A program made the position numbers and the translations under genes. From Streptomyces glomeratus (GTDB lineage: Bacteria > Actinomycetota > Actinomycetes > Streptomycetales > Streptomycetaceae), in NCBI RefSeq assembly GCF_021462825.1, contig NZ_JAKEEB010000011.1:124001-188000 (forward strand): a stretch of 64,000 bases of DNA. Reading direction: 5' to 3'. The notes under the pieces are model-generated. The model did no database searches. It saw nothing but the letters and a program-made list of their open reading frames with translations, and was not told where the DNA came from. Below, piece after piece: positions 26,104 to 34,261 of this stretch (the stretch's first letter is position 1; every line of letters starts with the position of its first letter).

Positions 26104-26757
26104 GACGGCGGCCAGGGCTTCCTGAGGTTCCTGCTCAACTCCGCCCTCGTGTCGCTGGGCACGGTCGTCCTCACCCTGCTGGCCGCCGTGCCCGGTGCCT
26201 ACGCCGTCAGCCGGCTGAAGTTCTTCGGCCACCGCCAGGTCAGCGCGCTCTTCCTGGCCGTCTACCTGTTCCCGGCGAGCTTGTTGGCCGTTCCGCTGTT
26301 CGTCATCTTCGCCAAGATGGGGCTGTCCTCCAGCCTGGTCGGGCTCGCCATCGTCTACGTTGCCCAGACCGTGCCGGTGGCGATCTACATGCTGAAGAAC
26401 TACCTCATCACCATCCCCCAATCCATCGAGGAAGCGGCAGCGATCGACGGAGCCACCCGGCTGCAGACCGTCCGCAAGGTGATCCTGCCCCTCGCCCTGC
26501 CCTCCCTCATGGCGACCGGCCTGTACGTCTTCATGATCGCCTGGAATGAGTTCCTCTTCGCCCTGCTCTTCCTGGCCGCCGACCCCGCAAAGTGGACCGT
26601 GTCCCTGGGCCTGGCCCAGCTCTCCAACGGCGTCGAGGTGCCCAAGACCATCCTCATGGCCGGTTCGGTGGTGCTCACGATTCCCGTGATACTTCTGTTC
26701 TTCGCCGCCGAGCGCATGCTGACAGAGGGCCTGACCAGCGGCGCCGACAAGAGCTGA
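26104..26757 (+). pseudogene. carbohydrate ABC transporter permease (MalG-like), 5'-truncated
   Basis: About 215 residues of a binding-protein-dependent permease. From FLRFLLNSALVSLGTVVLTL through the EAA loop (QSIEEAAAIDGATRLQTVRK, about 100 residues from the end) and WNEFLFALLFLAAD to the end GLTSGADKS it matches the C-terminal three quarters of MalG/AraQ-type proteins with about four to five transmembrane helices. The N-terminal first helix and cytoplasmic start are lost at the junction with the isomerase gene. The partner permease and binding protein are absent. An internal GTG/ATG at 26143-26149 could start a shortened product, but transport is unlikely. Confidence 0.8.
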
Positions 26758-26760
26758 ACG

Positions 26761-27975
26761 ATGGGGGATGTCACGATGGCGCCGAGTCAGGTCAGCGCGG
26801 GTGGGCTGTTGGAGCTGATCCGCAGCGGCCGCGCCAACACTCGCGCCGACCTGCAACGCGTCACCGGGTTGTCTCGCTCCACCATCGGACAGCGGCTGGA
26901 CCTCCTCAACCGCGCTGGCTGGCTTCGACACACCGCCGGCGCCTCCACCGGCGGCCGCCCGTCCCACAGGATCGTCTTCGACCCGACGCACGCCTCGGTG
27001 ATCGCTGTCGACCTCGAGACCAGGCACGCCCGCGCAGCCGTACTGGATCTGGCTGGCACCATTCTCGCCGAGCACACCGCCCCCCTGAACATCAGCGACG
27101 GCCCGGACGACGTGCTCAACCAGTTGGCCTGCTGGTTTCCCGAGCTGATCGCCGCCGCCGGTGTGGAAGCCACCCATGTCTGCGGCATCGGACTGTCGGT
27201 GCCCGGTCCCGTCGACTGGGAGACGGGACAGGTTATCCAGCCCCCCATCATGCCCGGCTGGGACCGCTACCCCGTTCGGGAACGCCTGCAGAAGGCCTAC
27301 GCCCATCACGTGGGCCCGAGCATGGGGGAGGGCCCCGTCCCCGTGTTCGTCGACAACGACGCCAACCTCATGGCACTGGCCGAGCAGCAGGCCAACCACC
27401 GCGACTGCTCAGCCTTCGTCCTCGTCAAGGTCTCCACCGGCATCGGCGCAGGCGTCGTCGTCGACGGCAACGTCTACCGCGGCATCGACGGCGGTGCCGG
27501 CGACATCGGCCACATCCGCCTGCACGACCAGCCCGACGTCCTCTGCATGTGCGGGTTCCACGGCTGCCTGGCCGCCGTCGCCAGCGGCCGAGCCCTCGCA
27601 CGGGAACTGACCGCTCTCGGTCTGGACAGCGCATCCGGGTCCGACGTCAAACGCCTGCTCGCCGAGGGCCACCCAGACGCCATCCGTCTGGCCCGGGAGG
27701 CCGGGCGCCGCGCCGGCGAAGTCCTGGTGACCATCGTCACCCTGCTCAACCCGGGCGTCCTGATGCTGGCCGGAGACCTCTCCGGCGTGCCGTTCATGAC
27801 CGGAGTGCGTGAACTGCTCTACCAGCGCGCCATTCCCCGTACGACCGCGAATCTCCAGGTCGTCACCTCACGGCTCGGCGACCATGCCGGTGTCATCGGA
27901 GCCGCTTCCATGGTGGTGGAGTCCCTCTATGCCCCCGACCGCGCCGACGCCCGTCTCGACCGCCTCGCACTCTGA
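26761..27975 (+). CDS. ROK-family transcriptional regulator, 404 aa
   Basis: NagC/Mlc/XylR-type regulator. A winged helix at residues 13-60 (LLELIRSGRANTRADLQRVT, STIGQRLDLLNRAGWL) precedes a sugar-kinase-like ROK domain with VIAVDLETRHARAAVLDLAG, GIGLSVPGPVDWETG, FVDNDANLMALAE, and KVSTGIGAGVVVDGNVYRG. The zinc motif of the ROK signature is seen as CMCGFHGCL with the preceding GHIRLH. ROK repressors bind sugars or sugar phosphates. It starts 3 bp after the permease fragment, so it was part of that transport operon and probably regulated it and the divergent glycosidase operon. Confidence 0.9.
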   Translation: MGDVTMAPSQVSAGGLLELIRSGRANTRADLQRVTGLSRSTIGQRLDLLNRAGWLRHTAGASTGGRPSHRIVFDPTHASVIAVDLETRHARAAVLDLAGTILAEHTAPLNISDGPDDVLNQLACWFPELIAAAGVEATHVCGIGLSVPGPVDWETGQVIQPPIMPGWDRYPVRERLQKAYAHHVGPSMGEGPVPVFVDNDANLMALAEQQANHRDCSAFVLVKVSTGIGAGVVVDGNVYRGIDGGAGDIGHIRLHDQPDVLCMCGFHGCLAAVASGRALARELTALGLDSASGSDVKRLLAEGHPDAIRLAREAGRRAGEVLVTIVTLLNPGVLMLAGDLSGVPFMTGVRELLYQRAIPRTTANLQVVTSRLGDHAGVIGAASMVVESLYAPDRADARLDRLAL

Positions 27976-28005
27976 CGCCGAGGCGCCGCACACCACAGGA
28001 ACACC

Positions 28006-28899
28006 GTGACCACAGAATCTGCCCCCTGGACACACCGACCGGTCGAGGTCGGCCTCGTCGGCGCCGGCCCCTGGGCCCGCGCCATGCACGCCCGCATACT
28101 TGCCGCCGGACCCGAGACACGGCTCGCTGCAGTCTGGGCCCGCCGGACAGAAGCCGCCCAGCAAACGGCCGCCCCCTACGCGGCCCACGTCGCCGCCGAC
28201 TTCGATGAACTCCTCGATCACTGCGAAGCCGTGGCTTTCGCCGTCCCGCCTGCCGTCCAGGGCGAGCTAGCACCCTTGGCGGCCAAGCGAGGGAAAGCAC
28301 TGCTGCTGGAGAAGCCTCTCGGCCCGGACCTGCCCACGGCTCAGCGCGTGGCCGATGCCATCGCCGAAGCCGGCGTGATCTCGCAGCTCGTCCTCACCAA
28401 GCGCTACCATCCCACCACCCGTGCCTTCCTCGACACCGCTCGCACTCTCGACATCGCCGGTGCACGCTCCTGCTATCTCCACGGCGCCTTTCTCGGCGGC
28501 GACTTCGCCACCGGCTGGCGTCTGGAGCACGGCGCGCTCCTCGACCTGGGACCCCACCTCCTCGACCTCCTGGATACCGCGATCGGCCCCATCGCCACCA
28601 TTCGCAGCACGGGCGATCCCCGACGCTGGATCGAGCTCACGTGCGAACATGCCAACGGCGCCGTCAGCCAGGCGTCCCTGTCCGGTTCCGTCAACCTGCC
28701 GCGTGCCGTCACCCGCGTCGAGCTCTTCGGTCCGGACCCCTCCCTGGTCTACGACACCGCCGCAATCGACCACGAGGAGGGCTGGCCCATCTTGCGCCGC
28801 GAATTCGCCACGGCCGTACGCACGCACACGCCGACCGAACTCGGCGCTCAGCGCGGCCTTTATTTGCAATCCCTCATCGAAGGGGCTACGCAGCTGTGA
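28006..28899 (+). CDS. Gfo/Idh/MocA-family oxidoreductase, 297 aa
   Basis: NAD(P)-dependent sugar or inositol dehydrogenase family. The Rossmann motif is VGLVGAGPWARAMHA (residues 14-28), the consensus EKP appears in ALLLEKPLG (about 98-106) and the catalytic-region His/Asp lie in LEHGALLDLGPHLLDLLDTA (about 170-190). The GTG start at 28006 is preceded by AGGAAC. The gene follows the ROK regulator and belongs to the same catabolic set. It ends just 2 bp before an IS5-like element; a slightly shortened C-terminus is possible but cannot be shown. Confidence 0.85.
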   Translation: MTTESAPWTHRPVEVGLVGAGPWARAMHARILAAGPETRLAAVWARRTEAAQQTAAPYAAHVAADFDELLDHCEAVAFAVPPAVQGELAPLAAKRGKALLLEKPLGPDLPTAQRVADAIAEAGVISQLVLTKRYHPTTRAFLDTARTLDIAGARSCYLHGAFLGGDFATGWRLEHGALLDLGPHLLDLLDTAIGPIATIRSTGDPRRWIELTCEHANGAVSQASLSGSVNLPRAVTRVELFGPDPSLVYDTAAIDHEEGWPILRREFATAVRTHTPTELGAQRGLYLQSLIEGATQL

Positions 28900-28901
28900 G
28901 G

Positions 28902-30015
28902 TTACGGTCTGGGGGGAAATTGAGCTTCGGGCGTGCCGGCCTGGTGGTTCGGCTGGTGGGTGATCAGCGGACGGTGTCGCGGACGAGGACGAGTTCGGTG
29001 CCCGTCCGGCGGCCGGTGGCCCGCTGCGCGGATCGGTCGGAGACGAGTGAGGCGATCGCGAGATGGGTCTCGGCGTAGGTATCGCGGCGTCCGGTGAAAC
29101 GGCGCAGGGGTGCCCATTGGCGGAGTTCGGCGTTGGTGTGCTCCACACAGATCCTTGCCGAGGACTGCCGTCGCCGTGTCTCGCGCCAGGCATGCTTGTC
29201 ACCGTCGCACGCCTCGTCCTTGGGCTTCTTCGGTGGGGCGCTGACCTGGCCGGGGAACTCTTTGGCCAGCCCGAGGTAGCCGGAATCGACCTTCGCCTTC
29301 ACGCCGGGACGGGTGCGGAACTGCTCGGCAATGCCCTCGGTCCGCACGGCGGTCTGGTCGTGCATCCGGCCCGGGCGGACCAAGCCGGACCGCGGCAGGC
29401 GGCCCTGGCCGTCGCTGAACGTGGTGGTCTTGATGGTGTTCTGCTTGCGTTTGCCGGAGACGAACGCCCGGCGCCCAGGACGGTCGGCCTGCGGTCGGCG
29501 GACCTGGGTCTCGGCCCCGTCGAGCCGCAGCTCAACCCCCTCCGCCTCGGCATAGGCGAAGACGTCCTCCAGCGTCTTCAGCCGCAGGCCGGGCCGGTCG
29601 GGCACAGCGAAACCACGGGCTGCCAGCAGCGGGCGGACCTGGCGGATGGCCGCGGAGACGGTGGAGCGATCCACCTCGAAGAGCTCGGCGAGCACCACAT
29701 GCGGCAACTGATGGCGCAGATGGACCAGGGTGACCAGCAGCCGATCGAGGAAGACCAGCTTGGGCTTTCTGCCGGCACCCTCCGCCCTCCGACGCTCCCC
29801 GCCCCGGGCCTCGCGGAGCGCGGACTGCCGCGCAGCCTCCATGCCGTGGCCAGTTCGGCGAACAACTCGCCGGAATGTGCGCGTGAGACGCCGGACAGGG
29901 CAGGATGGGAACAGGCCGTACGGGCCCAGGTCAGCTTCACAACTCACCCAACCCGTGCGGCCCTTCTCATGTCACGGCCCGACCGGGACGATCACCATGT
30001 CCGCCGAGACCGTAA
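28902..30015 (-). mobile_element. IS5-family-like insertion sequence, about 1.11 kb
   Basis: Terminal inverted repeats match at 16 of 19 positions: left TTACGGTCTGGGGGGAAAT (28902-28920) and, read inward from the right end, TTACGGTCTCGGCGGACAT (30015-29997). One transposase gene fills the interior on the minus strand. I see no convincing target-site duplication. The element sits exactly between the stop codon of the Gfo/Idh oxidoreductase gene and the stop codon of a truncated acetyltransferase gene. Confidence 0.8.
28964..29947 (-). CDS. IS5-like DDE transposase, 327 aa
   Basis: Transposase with an N-terminal helix-turn-helix (LPHVVLAELFEVDRSTVSAA, about residues 80-99) and a DDE_4/IS5-type nuclease domain: LRLDGAETQVRRP gives the first Asp, KAKVDSGYLGLAKEF (about 215) the second, and RICVEHTNAELRQWAPLRRF (about 265-285) the Glu region. 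The frame is intact from the GTG at 29947, so the element may be active. Residue spacing and the RKQNTIKTTTFSD segment between the first and second Asp fit Streptomyces IS5-group elements. Confidence 0.85.
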   Translation of the reverse strand: MSCEADLGPYGLFPSCPVRRLTRTFRRVVRRTGHGMEAARQSALREARGGERRRAEGAGRKPKLVFLDRLLVTLVHLRHQLPHVVLAELFEVDRSTVSAAIRQVRPLLAARGFAVPDRPGLRLKTLEDVFAYAEAEGVELRLDGAETQVRRPQADRPGRRAFVSGKRKQNTIKTTTFSDGQGRLPRSGLVRPGRMHDQTAVRTEGIAEQFRTRPGVKAKVDSGYLGLAKEFPGQVSAPPKKPKDEACDGDKHAWRETRRRQSSARICVEHTNAELRQWAPLRRFTGRRDTYAETHLAIASLVSDRSAQRATGRRTGTELVLVRDTVR

Positions 30016-30017
30016 AG

Positions 30018-30449
30018 CTACCCGGCCTGAATGGCGTCTGCCGGGACCTCGAAGGTGATCGTGAGTCCGACGCGCTCGTCCCCCTGCTCGCCGATGCGCG
30101 TGAAGCCGAAGCCCTCGATGCACGCCAGGGAGGCGGTGTTGTCGGATCCGATCCTGGCGCGCACGGTCCTGACGTCGGGGTCGGCCGCGGCCCTGACGAG
30201 CAACGCCCTCAGCATGGCGCGGGCATAGCCCTGGCGGCGGTACCCGGGCACGACGGTATAGCCAACCTCGACCATGCCGGCCTCATCCGGCGGCCCGTGG
30301 AAACCGGCGTCGCCAACGACGACCCCGTCCGGCTCGGACACCGCGGCACGCGTGATCCAGGGCGCGGCAGAGGGGTCCTTCGCGAGCTGGTCGGCGCGGT
30401 AGCCAAAGATCCAGCGGGCTCGCTCACCGACGATTCCGTTTTCGATGGA
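30018..30449 (-). pseudogene. GNAT acetyltransferase, 5'-truncated
   Basis: About 143 residues of an RimJ/RimL-type acetyltransferase: WIFGYRADQLAKDPSAAPWI, VVVGDAGFHGPPDEAGMVEV, YTVVPGYRRQGYARAMLRAL (acetyl-CoA-binding loop, R/Q-x-x-G-x-A) and GSDNTASLACIEGFGFTRIG. The frame is open to the left boundary of the IS630-like element at 30450 and has no start codon between that boundary and an internal GTG at 30341. The N-terminal roughly 30-40 residues are missing and are not found on the far side of the insertion element. The stop codon lies 3 bp from the IS5-like element. Confidence 0.75.
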
Positions 30450-30451
30450 TA

Positions 30452-31403
30452 TAGCTGCTGGTAGCCGGGTGGTTGCGGGTGCTCGGGGGCGGGTGCTGGG
30501 TCATGGTGCTGAGGGCACGGCCGGGACGTGACGAGGGCGAGCAAGCGGTGGTTCACCGCCTGGCGGCTGCCAGGAAAGCGCCGAAGGCTCTGGTGGAGCG
30601 GTGCCGGATGGTCGAGCTGAGCTGGGACGACTGGCTGGTCCCGCAGATCGCTGACGAGGTGAGGTGCAGTCCGAAGACGGTGCGTCGCTGGCTGCACCGC
30701 TTCAACCGCTCGGGGCTTGAGGGCTTGGAGGATCTGGGCGGGCAGGGACGCAAGCGAAGGATCACCGAGGCCGAACGCTCCCGGATCATTGCGATGGTCA
30801 AGCAGACCCCGTCGGGGCGGCTGGAGGTGCAGCCGTCGAACGAGATGTGGGCCGCTGGCGAGTCAGGGCCCTCGGAGTGGACCTTGGACGCGCTGGCTGC
30901 CGCCGCCCGGGACCGGGGCATCGAGATCAGCCGCTCCCAGGTGCGCCGGATCCTGCTGGCCGAGGGCGTGCGCTGGCGGCGCACGCGCTCGTGGACACGC
31001 TCGAGAGATGCGGACTTCGAGGGAAAAGGACGCGGATCGTCGAGCTCTGCACCAGCCCGCCCGGCGGCGCGACGGTCGTCTGCGCCGACGAGCTCGGCCC
31101 GGTGATCCCCCGCACCTTCCCGCCGGCACCGGGCTGGTCACCGGACGGACACCGCATCAGGCACGTCTTCATCCCGGTCGGCGCCTGCTGGCTCAACCTT
31201 CAAGAGGGCTGGTGGCGCATCTTCCGCAAAACCGCCCTGGCCGGACGCTCCTTCGGCGACTGCGACCACATCACCCACGCCACCGAAGTGGCCACAGCCC
31301 AGCTCAACGCCCGCGCCCGACCTTGGATCTGGGGCAGACCCGCACCCCCCACCAGGCGTTTACGCCGCCGCTATGTGTACTTCCTTTGAGAAACGCAGCA
31401 CTA
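30452..31403 (+). mobile_element. degenerate IS630-family insertion sequence
   Basis: Ends are marked by TA dinucleotides (30450-30451 and 31404-31405) and short inverted repeats: left TAGCTGCTGG, right read inward TAGTGCTGCG. TA target duplication is characteristic of IS630/Tc1-mariner elements. The element interrupts a GNAT gene on its left and an IS110-like transposase gene on its right; those flanks do not belong to one gene, so sequence was lost on at least one side after insertion. Confidence 0.7.
30503..31389 (+). pseudogene. IS630-like transposase with frameshift and internal deletion
   Basis: The first frame has the two N-terminal helix-turn-helix units (WLVPQIADEVRCSPKTVRRW, ARDRGIEISRSQVRRILLAE) and runs to RSRDADFEGK. 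At about 31020 the frame shifts: the continuation KRTRIVELCTSPPGGATVVC and ADELGPVIPRTFPPAPGWSP is one frame over and contains the first catalytic Asp (CADE). After GHRI the sequence jumps directly to RHVFIPVGACWLNLQEGWWR, which is the region around the final Glu, so the middle with the second Asp (roughly 60-70 residues) is deleted. Not functional. Confidence 0.8.
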
Positions 31404-31405
31404 TA

Positions 31406-32107
31406 GGACTCCGTTAGGTCTGTCTTGATCTTGGCGTGGTCCTGCGGGGCAGAGGTCATCCGCGGTGCCTTCGGCCGCAGCAGGGCGACCAGCCGACGCC
31501 TTCCTCCTTTGCGGATCTGGGCCGGGGATCCGAACCGTTCCAGCAGCGTGAGGACGGCCGGGTGCTGCAACCGGGGCCCCAGGATTCGTTTCGGGGACGG
31601 GCGGATCTGCGTGAGCAGTCCGTGGAGGCGCTTGGCGACCCGGGTGGCCTCGCCGGCCAGGTCGTCGTCGAACCCGACGATCATCTCCAGCTCGGCGATC
31701 GTCTCGTCCTCGCCGTCGATCGACCGCAGTGTGTGCGGCATCGCGCGGGCGGCGTCGGCGATGATGAACACGTCTTTCGCGTCCGTCTTCGCCTCACCAG
31801 GGTAGAGGTCGGCGATCCGCCTCATCGTGAGACCGGGCAGGTAGACGACCGGGCAGCCCATGTCCCTCGCGACCGCCACCGGTAAGGCGCCGATCGAGGC
31901 TGGCTGGTCGACCACGACCAGCACCGTTCCGTGCTTGGCCTGGAGTTTCCCGAAGAGCTCGCGGAGCTTGGGCTCGGTGTTGGGCAGCCGCTTGTCGAAC
32001 GCCTTCTTCCCGGCCGGTGTGACGGCGGTGGCGTGGTGTTCGCCCTTGCCGACGTCCAGGCCCAGGTAGACGTCGATGTCGCCGGTGTCGCGTGCAGGCC
32101 CCTCCAT
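31406..32107 (-). pseudogene. IS110-like transposase, 3'-truncated
   Basis: About 234 residues of a DEDD transposase: DVYLGLDVGKGEHHATAVTP (first Asp, about residue 12-30), LVVVDQPASIGALPVAVARD (second acidic residue), LPGLTMRRIADLYPGEAKTD and KDVFIIADAARAMPHTL match the RuvC-like N-terminal domain of IS110 enzymes. The C-terminal Transposase_20 domain with the catalytic serine is missing: the frame runs into the right end of the IS630-like element at 31405. The ATG at 32107 fits MEGPARDTGDIDVYLG. IS110 elements lack inverted repeats, so the outer boundary is not defined. Confidence 0.8.
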
Positions 32108-32943
32108 CACGCTTTCGTCCGGCCTTGCCAGGGCACCGAACTGCCACATCCACGTTACGGAGAGCTCTTCCGGCCCGGACAAGGCCTCGGGATCTTGAAG
32201 GTCCTCGGTGGAGCACCGACCGGCGAAGGCGAAACGGATCACGTGCGGTCAGGCCCCCAGTGTGTATGGCTTGGAGCGTTGCGGGTGTTATGTGGCGGTC
32301 TGTCGTACCTTGAATGGAGGAGAAGAGCCAGCGGGGTCCGTCCCCGCTACGTTTCCGGCTTCGGGGCACGCCTGGGCGGGATGGGCGACCAAGGCGTGAA
32401 GGAGGTGCAGAAGGGCGGCAGCGACGGGCTCGGTCACCTCGGGTGGCTCGTCGGGGAGCGGCACGTGACGCAGTCGTAAGTATCGTCCGGCGAGTCCCAC
32501 TGCGATGGTCCGCGGCTACCTTGTCGCGATGCCCACAGGGCCGCCGCATCTGACCTGCCGTCGGCGAGCCCATCGCCGACGCCTCGCAGGCCGACCTCTC
32601 GTATGAAGAACGGGACATGGTGCGAGCGGCTGGGCGAACCGGCCTCGCGGCGCCAAGAGTGCCGAAGCATGCGACGTGCCGACGTGACCCGGGAGGAACC
32701 CGGCGCTCGGGCGGCGCAGCCGCCCCTCCCTCGACCGGCACTCGCGAGTGTCCTCAGGCACACGTGGGGTGTGGCGCGGCGTGCGCGTGCATCCTGGATC
32801 AGCGCCGACCCGGGGGAGTGCACGGCGTTTTCCGCCGCGTGGACGCGTCCCGAAGAGGCGGAGAGTTTCCCCGTGTCCGCGATGCAAGACCTGTCCGGGA
32901 AAGCATTGACCGACGCGGCGGGTGTCTGCTGAACTCCCGTTCC
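32108..32943. other. about 0.8 kb without a convincing gene, upstream of the sulfur island
   Basis: A 70-codon minus frame at 32288-32500 (RYLRLRHVPLPDEPPEVTEP) looks weakly coding and contains a TTA codon, but I cannot confirm it. The rest, up to the leader peptide at 32944, should hold the promoter of the TauD/Ssu-like operon; a TTGACC hexamer near 32907 is a candidate -35 element. No other structure recognised. Confidence 0.45.
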
Positions 32944-33021
32944 ATGAACCCGCGCGTGGATCTGACTCGGCGGCGCCACATCGATCTGGCGCACGTCTCC
33001 AGCGCGTTTTGTTGTCGCTGA
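32944..33021 (+). CDS. short leader peptide, 25 aa, ending in Cys-Cys-Arg
   Basis: Tiny ORF MNPRVDLTRRRHIDLAHVSS followed by AFCCR. It shares RRHIDLxxV-SS/SA-x-C with four other short ORFs in this window, each ahead of sulfur-related genes. Tandem cysteine codons just before the stop suggest ribosome-mediated attenuation in response to Cys-tRNA supply; this mechanism is inferred from the pattern and from known cysteine attenuators in actinobacteria. It lies 343 bp before the dioxygenase gene. Confidence 0.75.
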   Translation: MNPRVDLTRRRHIDLAHVSSAFCCR

Positions 33022-33364
33022 CCGGGCGATCGGTTCCCGGCAGCAGTCGGTGTCGCAGTCGCCGCGCGCCGAACTGAGGCGGTGTGAAACCGCCCGCGCT
33101 GCGATGCCTCCCCCCGGAACCGTCGTATCCACTTCCTGAGGGCTCTCCGCCGCCTGCCCTTCTCGTATGAGGCAGCGGCCTGTTCGCGCACGCCGACGCG
33201 GTCGCTGAGAACGCGGCTGCAGCGGCTGCCCTGCGACCACTCTTCTCCGGTCGACCTGGACTTCGGTGTGCGACCGATCAGTCCTGCGCAGTACCAGCCC
33301 TTTCACCCAGCTCTCCGATCCACAGCACCCCTAGGTGTGCCCGTCTGTCCGGGAGGGACCCCTC
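33022..33364 (+). promoter_or_regulatory. leader region between leader peptide and TauD-type gene
   Basis: 343 bp with no protein gene. A compact hairpin GGCGGT-gtgaa-ACCGCC lies at 33078-33094, 57 bp after the leader-peptide stop, and could be an attenuator or part of an alternative structure. The region ends with GGGAGGG shortly before the ATG at 33365, the ribosome binding site of the operon. Confidence 0.45.
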
Positions 33365-34261
33365 ATGCCTGTGTCCATCCGTAAGCTCACCGGCCGCATC
33401 GGCGCGGTCGTCGAGGGCGTCGACCTCACGGCGCCGCCCGACCTCTCGACGGTCACCACGCTCCGAGAGGCTCTCAACGAGCACAAAGCGATCGTGTTCG
33501 ACGACGTGCAGCTCGACAACGCCGGCCAGGAACGGGTGGCCGGGTGGTTCGGCGAGCTGACGACCGCCCACCCGAACGTGCCGGCCGCCGACGGCACGAC
33601 GAACGTGCTCGCCGTCGACAGTGAGACGTCCAAGGCCAACGAGTGGCACACGGACGTCACCTTCGTGGTCAACCCGCCGCAGCTCACCACGCTCCGGTCC
33701 GTCGTGATCCCGCCGTACGGCGGCGAGACGCTCATTGCCAACGCGGCTGCGGCGTACCGCGACCTGCCCGAATCGCTGCGCGCTCTCGCCGACACGTTGC
33801 GCGTCGTGCACACCAACCAGTACGACTACGCCCGCCCCGCGGCCACGACCGCACAGCGGCAGGAGTACGACCGGGCCTTCGTGTCGACGCCCTACGAGGC
33901 GGAGCACCCGGTCGTGCGGGTGCACCCGCTGACCGGCGAACGCGGCCTGTTCATCGGGGGATTCGCCAAGCGGATCGTCGGCCTGTCGAGCACCGACTCG
34001 GCCGACCTGCTCCGCATCCTCCAGTCGTACGTGACGCGTCCGGAGAACATCCTGCGCTGGACGTGGTCCCCGAACCAGCTGCTGATCTTCGACAACCGGA
34101 TCACCCAGCACTACGGGGTGGACAACTACGACGATCACCCGCGCCGCCTCAACCGGGTGACGGTCGCGGGAGAGGTGCCGACCGGCGTCGACGGGCGCCG
34201 CAGCGAGCAACTCGTCGGCGAGGCCTCGCACTACAGCAGCGTGCTGGCGGTGGCGGCATGA
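33365..34261 (+). CDS. TauD/TfdA-family 2-oxoglutarate dioxygenase, 298 aa
   Basis: Fe(II)/2-oxoglutarate-dependent oxygenase that hydroxylates the carbon next to a sulfonate or sulfate ester so that sulfite or sulfate is released (TauD, AtsK relatives). The H-x-D iron ligands are in EWHTDVTF (about residues 97-104), the distal His in DNRITQHYGVDNYDD (about 254), and the two Arg residues that bind 2-oxoglutarate follow 11 and 15 positions later (RRLNR). Length is normal. The ATG at 33365 has GGGAGGG upstream. Its stop overlaps the permease start (ATGA), so it heads the operon dioxygenase-permease-ATPase-binding protein-monooxygenase. Confidence 0.92.
   Translation: MPVSIRKLTGRIGAVVEGVDLTAPPDLSTVTTLREALNEHKAIVFDDVQLDNAGQERVAGWFGELTTAHPNVPAADGTTNVLAVDSETSKANEWHTDVTFVVNPPQLTTLRSVVIPPYGGETLIANAAAAYRDLPESLRALADTLRVVHTNQYDYARPAATTAQRQEYDRAFVSTPYEAEHPVVRVHPLTGERGLFIGGFAKRIVGLSSTDSADLLRILQSYVTRPENILRWTWSPNQLLIFDNRITQHYGVDNYDDHPRRLNRVTVAGEVPTGVDGRRSEQLVGEASHYSSVLAVAA

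Noticed and set aside
28964-30015. Target-site duplication of the IS5-like element
   Set aside because: Bases outside the two inverted repeats do not match convincingly; AGCT occurs near both ends but at different distances.
32434-33306. 290-codon minus frame across the leader region
   Set aside because: Composition is Arg/Ser-rich without domains and it runs through the leader peptide and hairpin region on the opposite strand.
33365-34261. TauD-type enzyme with missing distal iron ligand (LNR instead of MHR)
   Set aside because: Counting from the conserved Arg pair shows that the iron-binding His is the one in QHYG, which is present.
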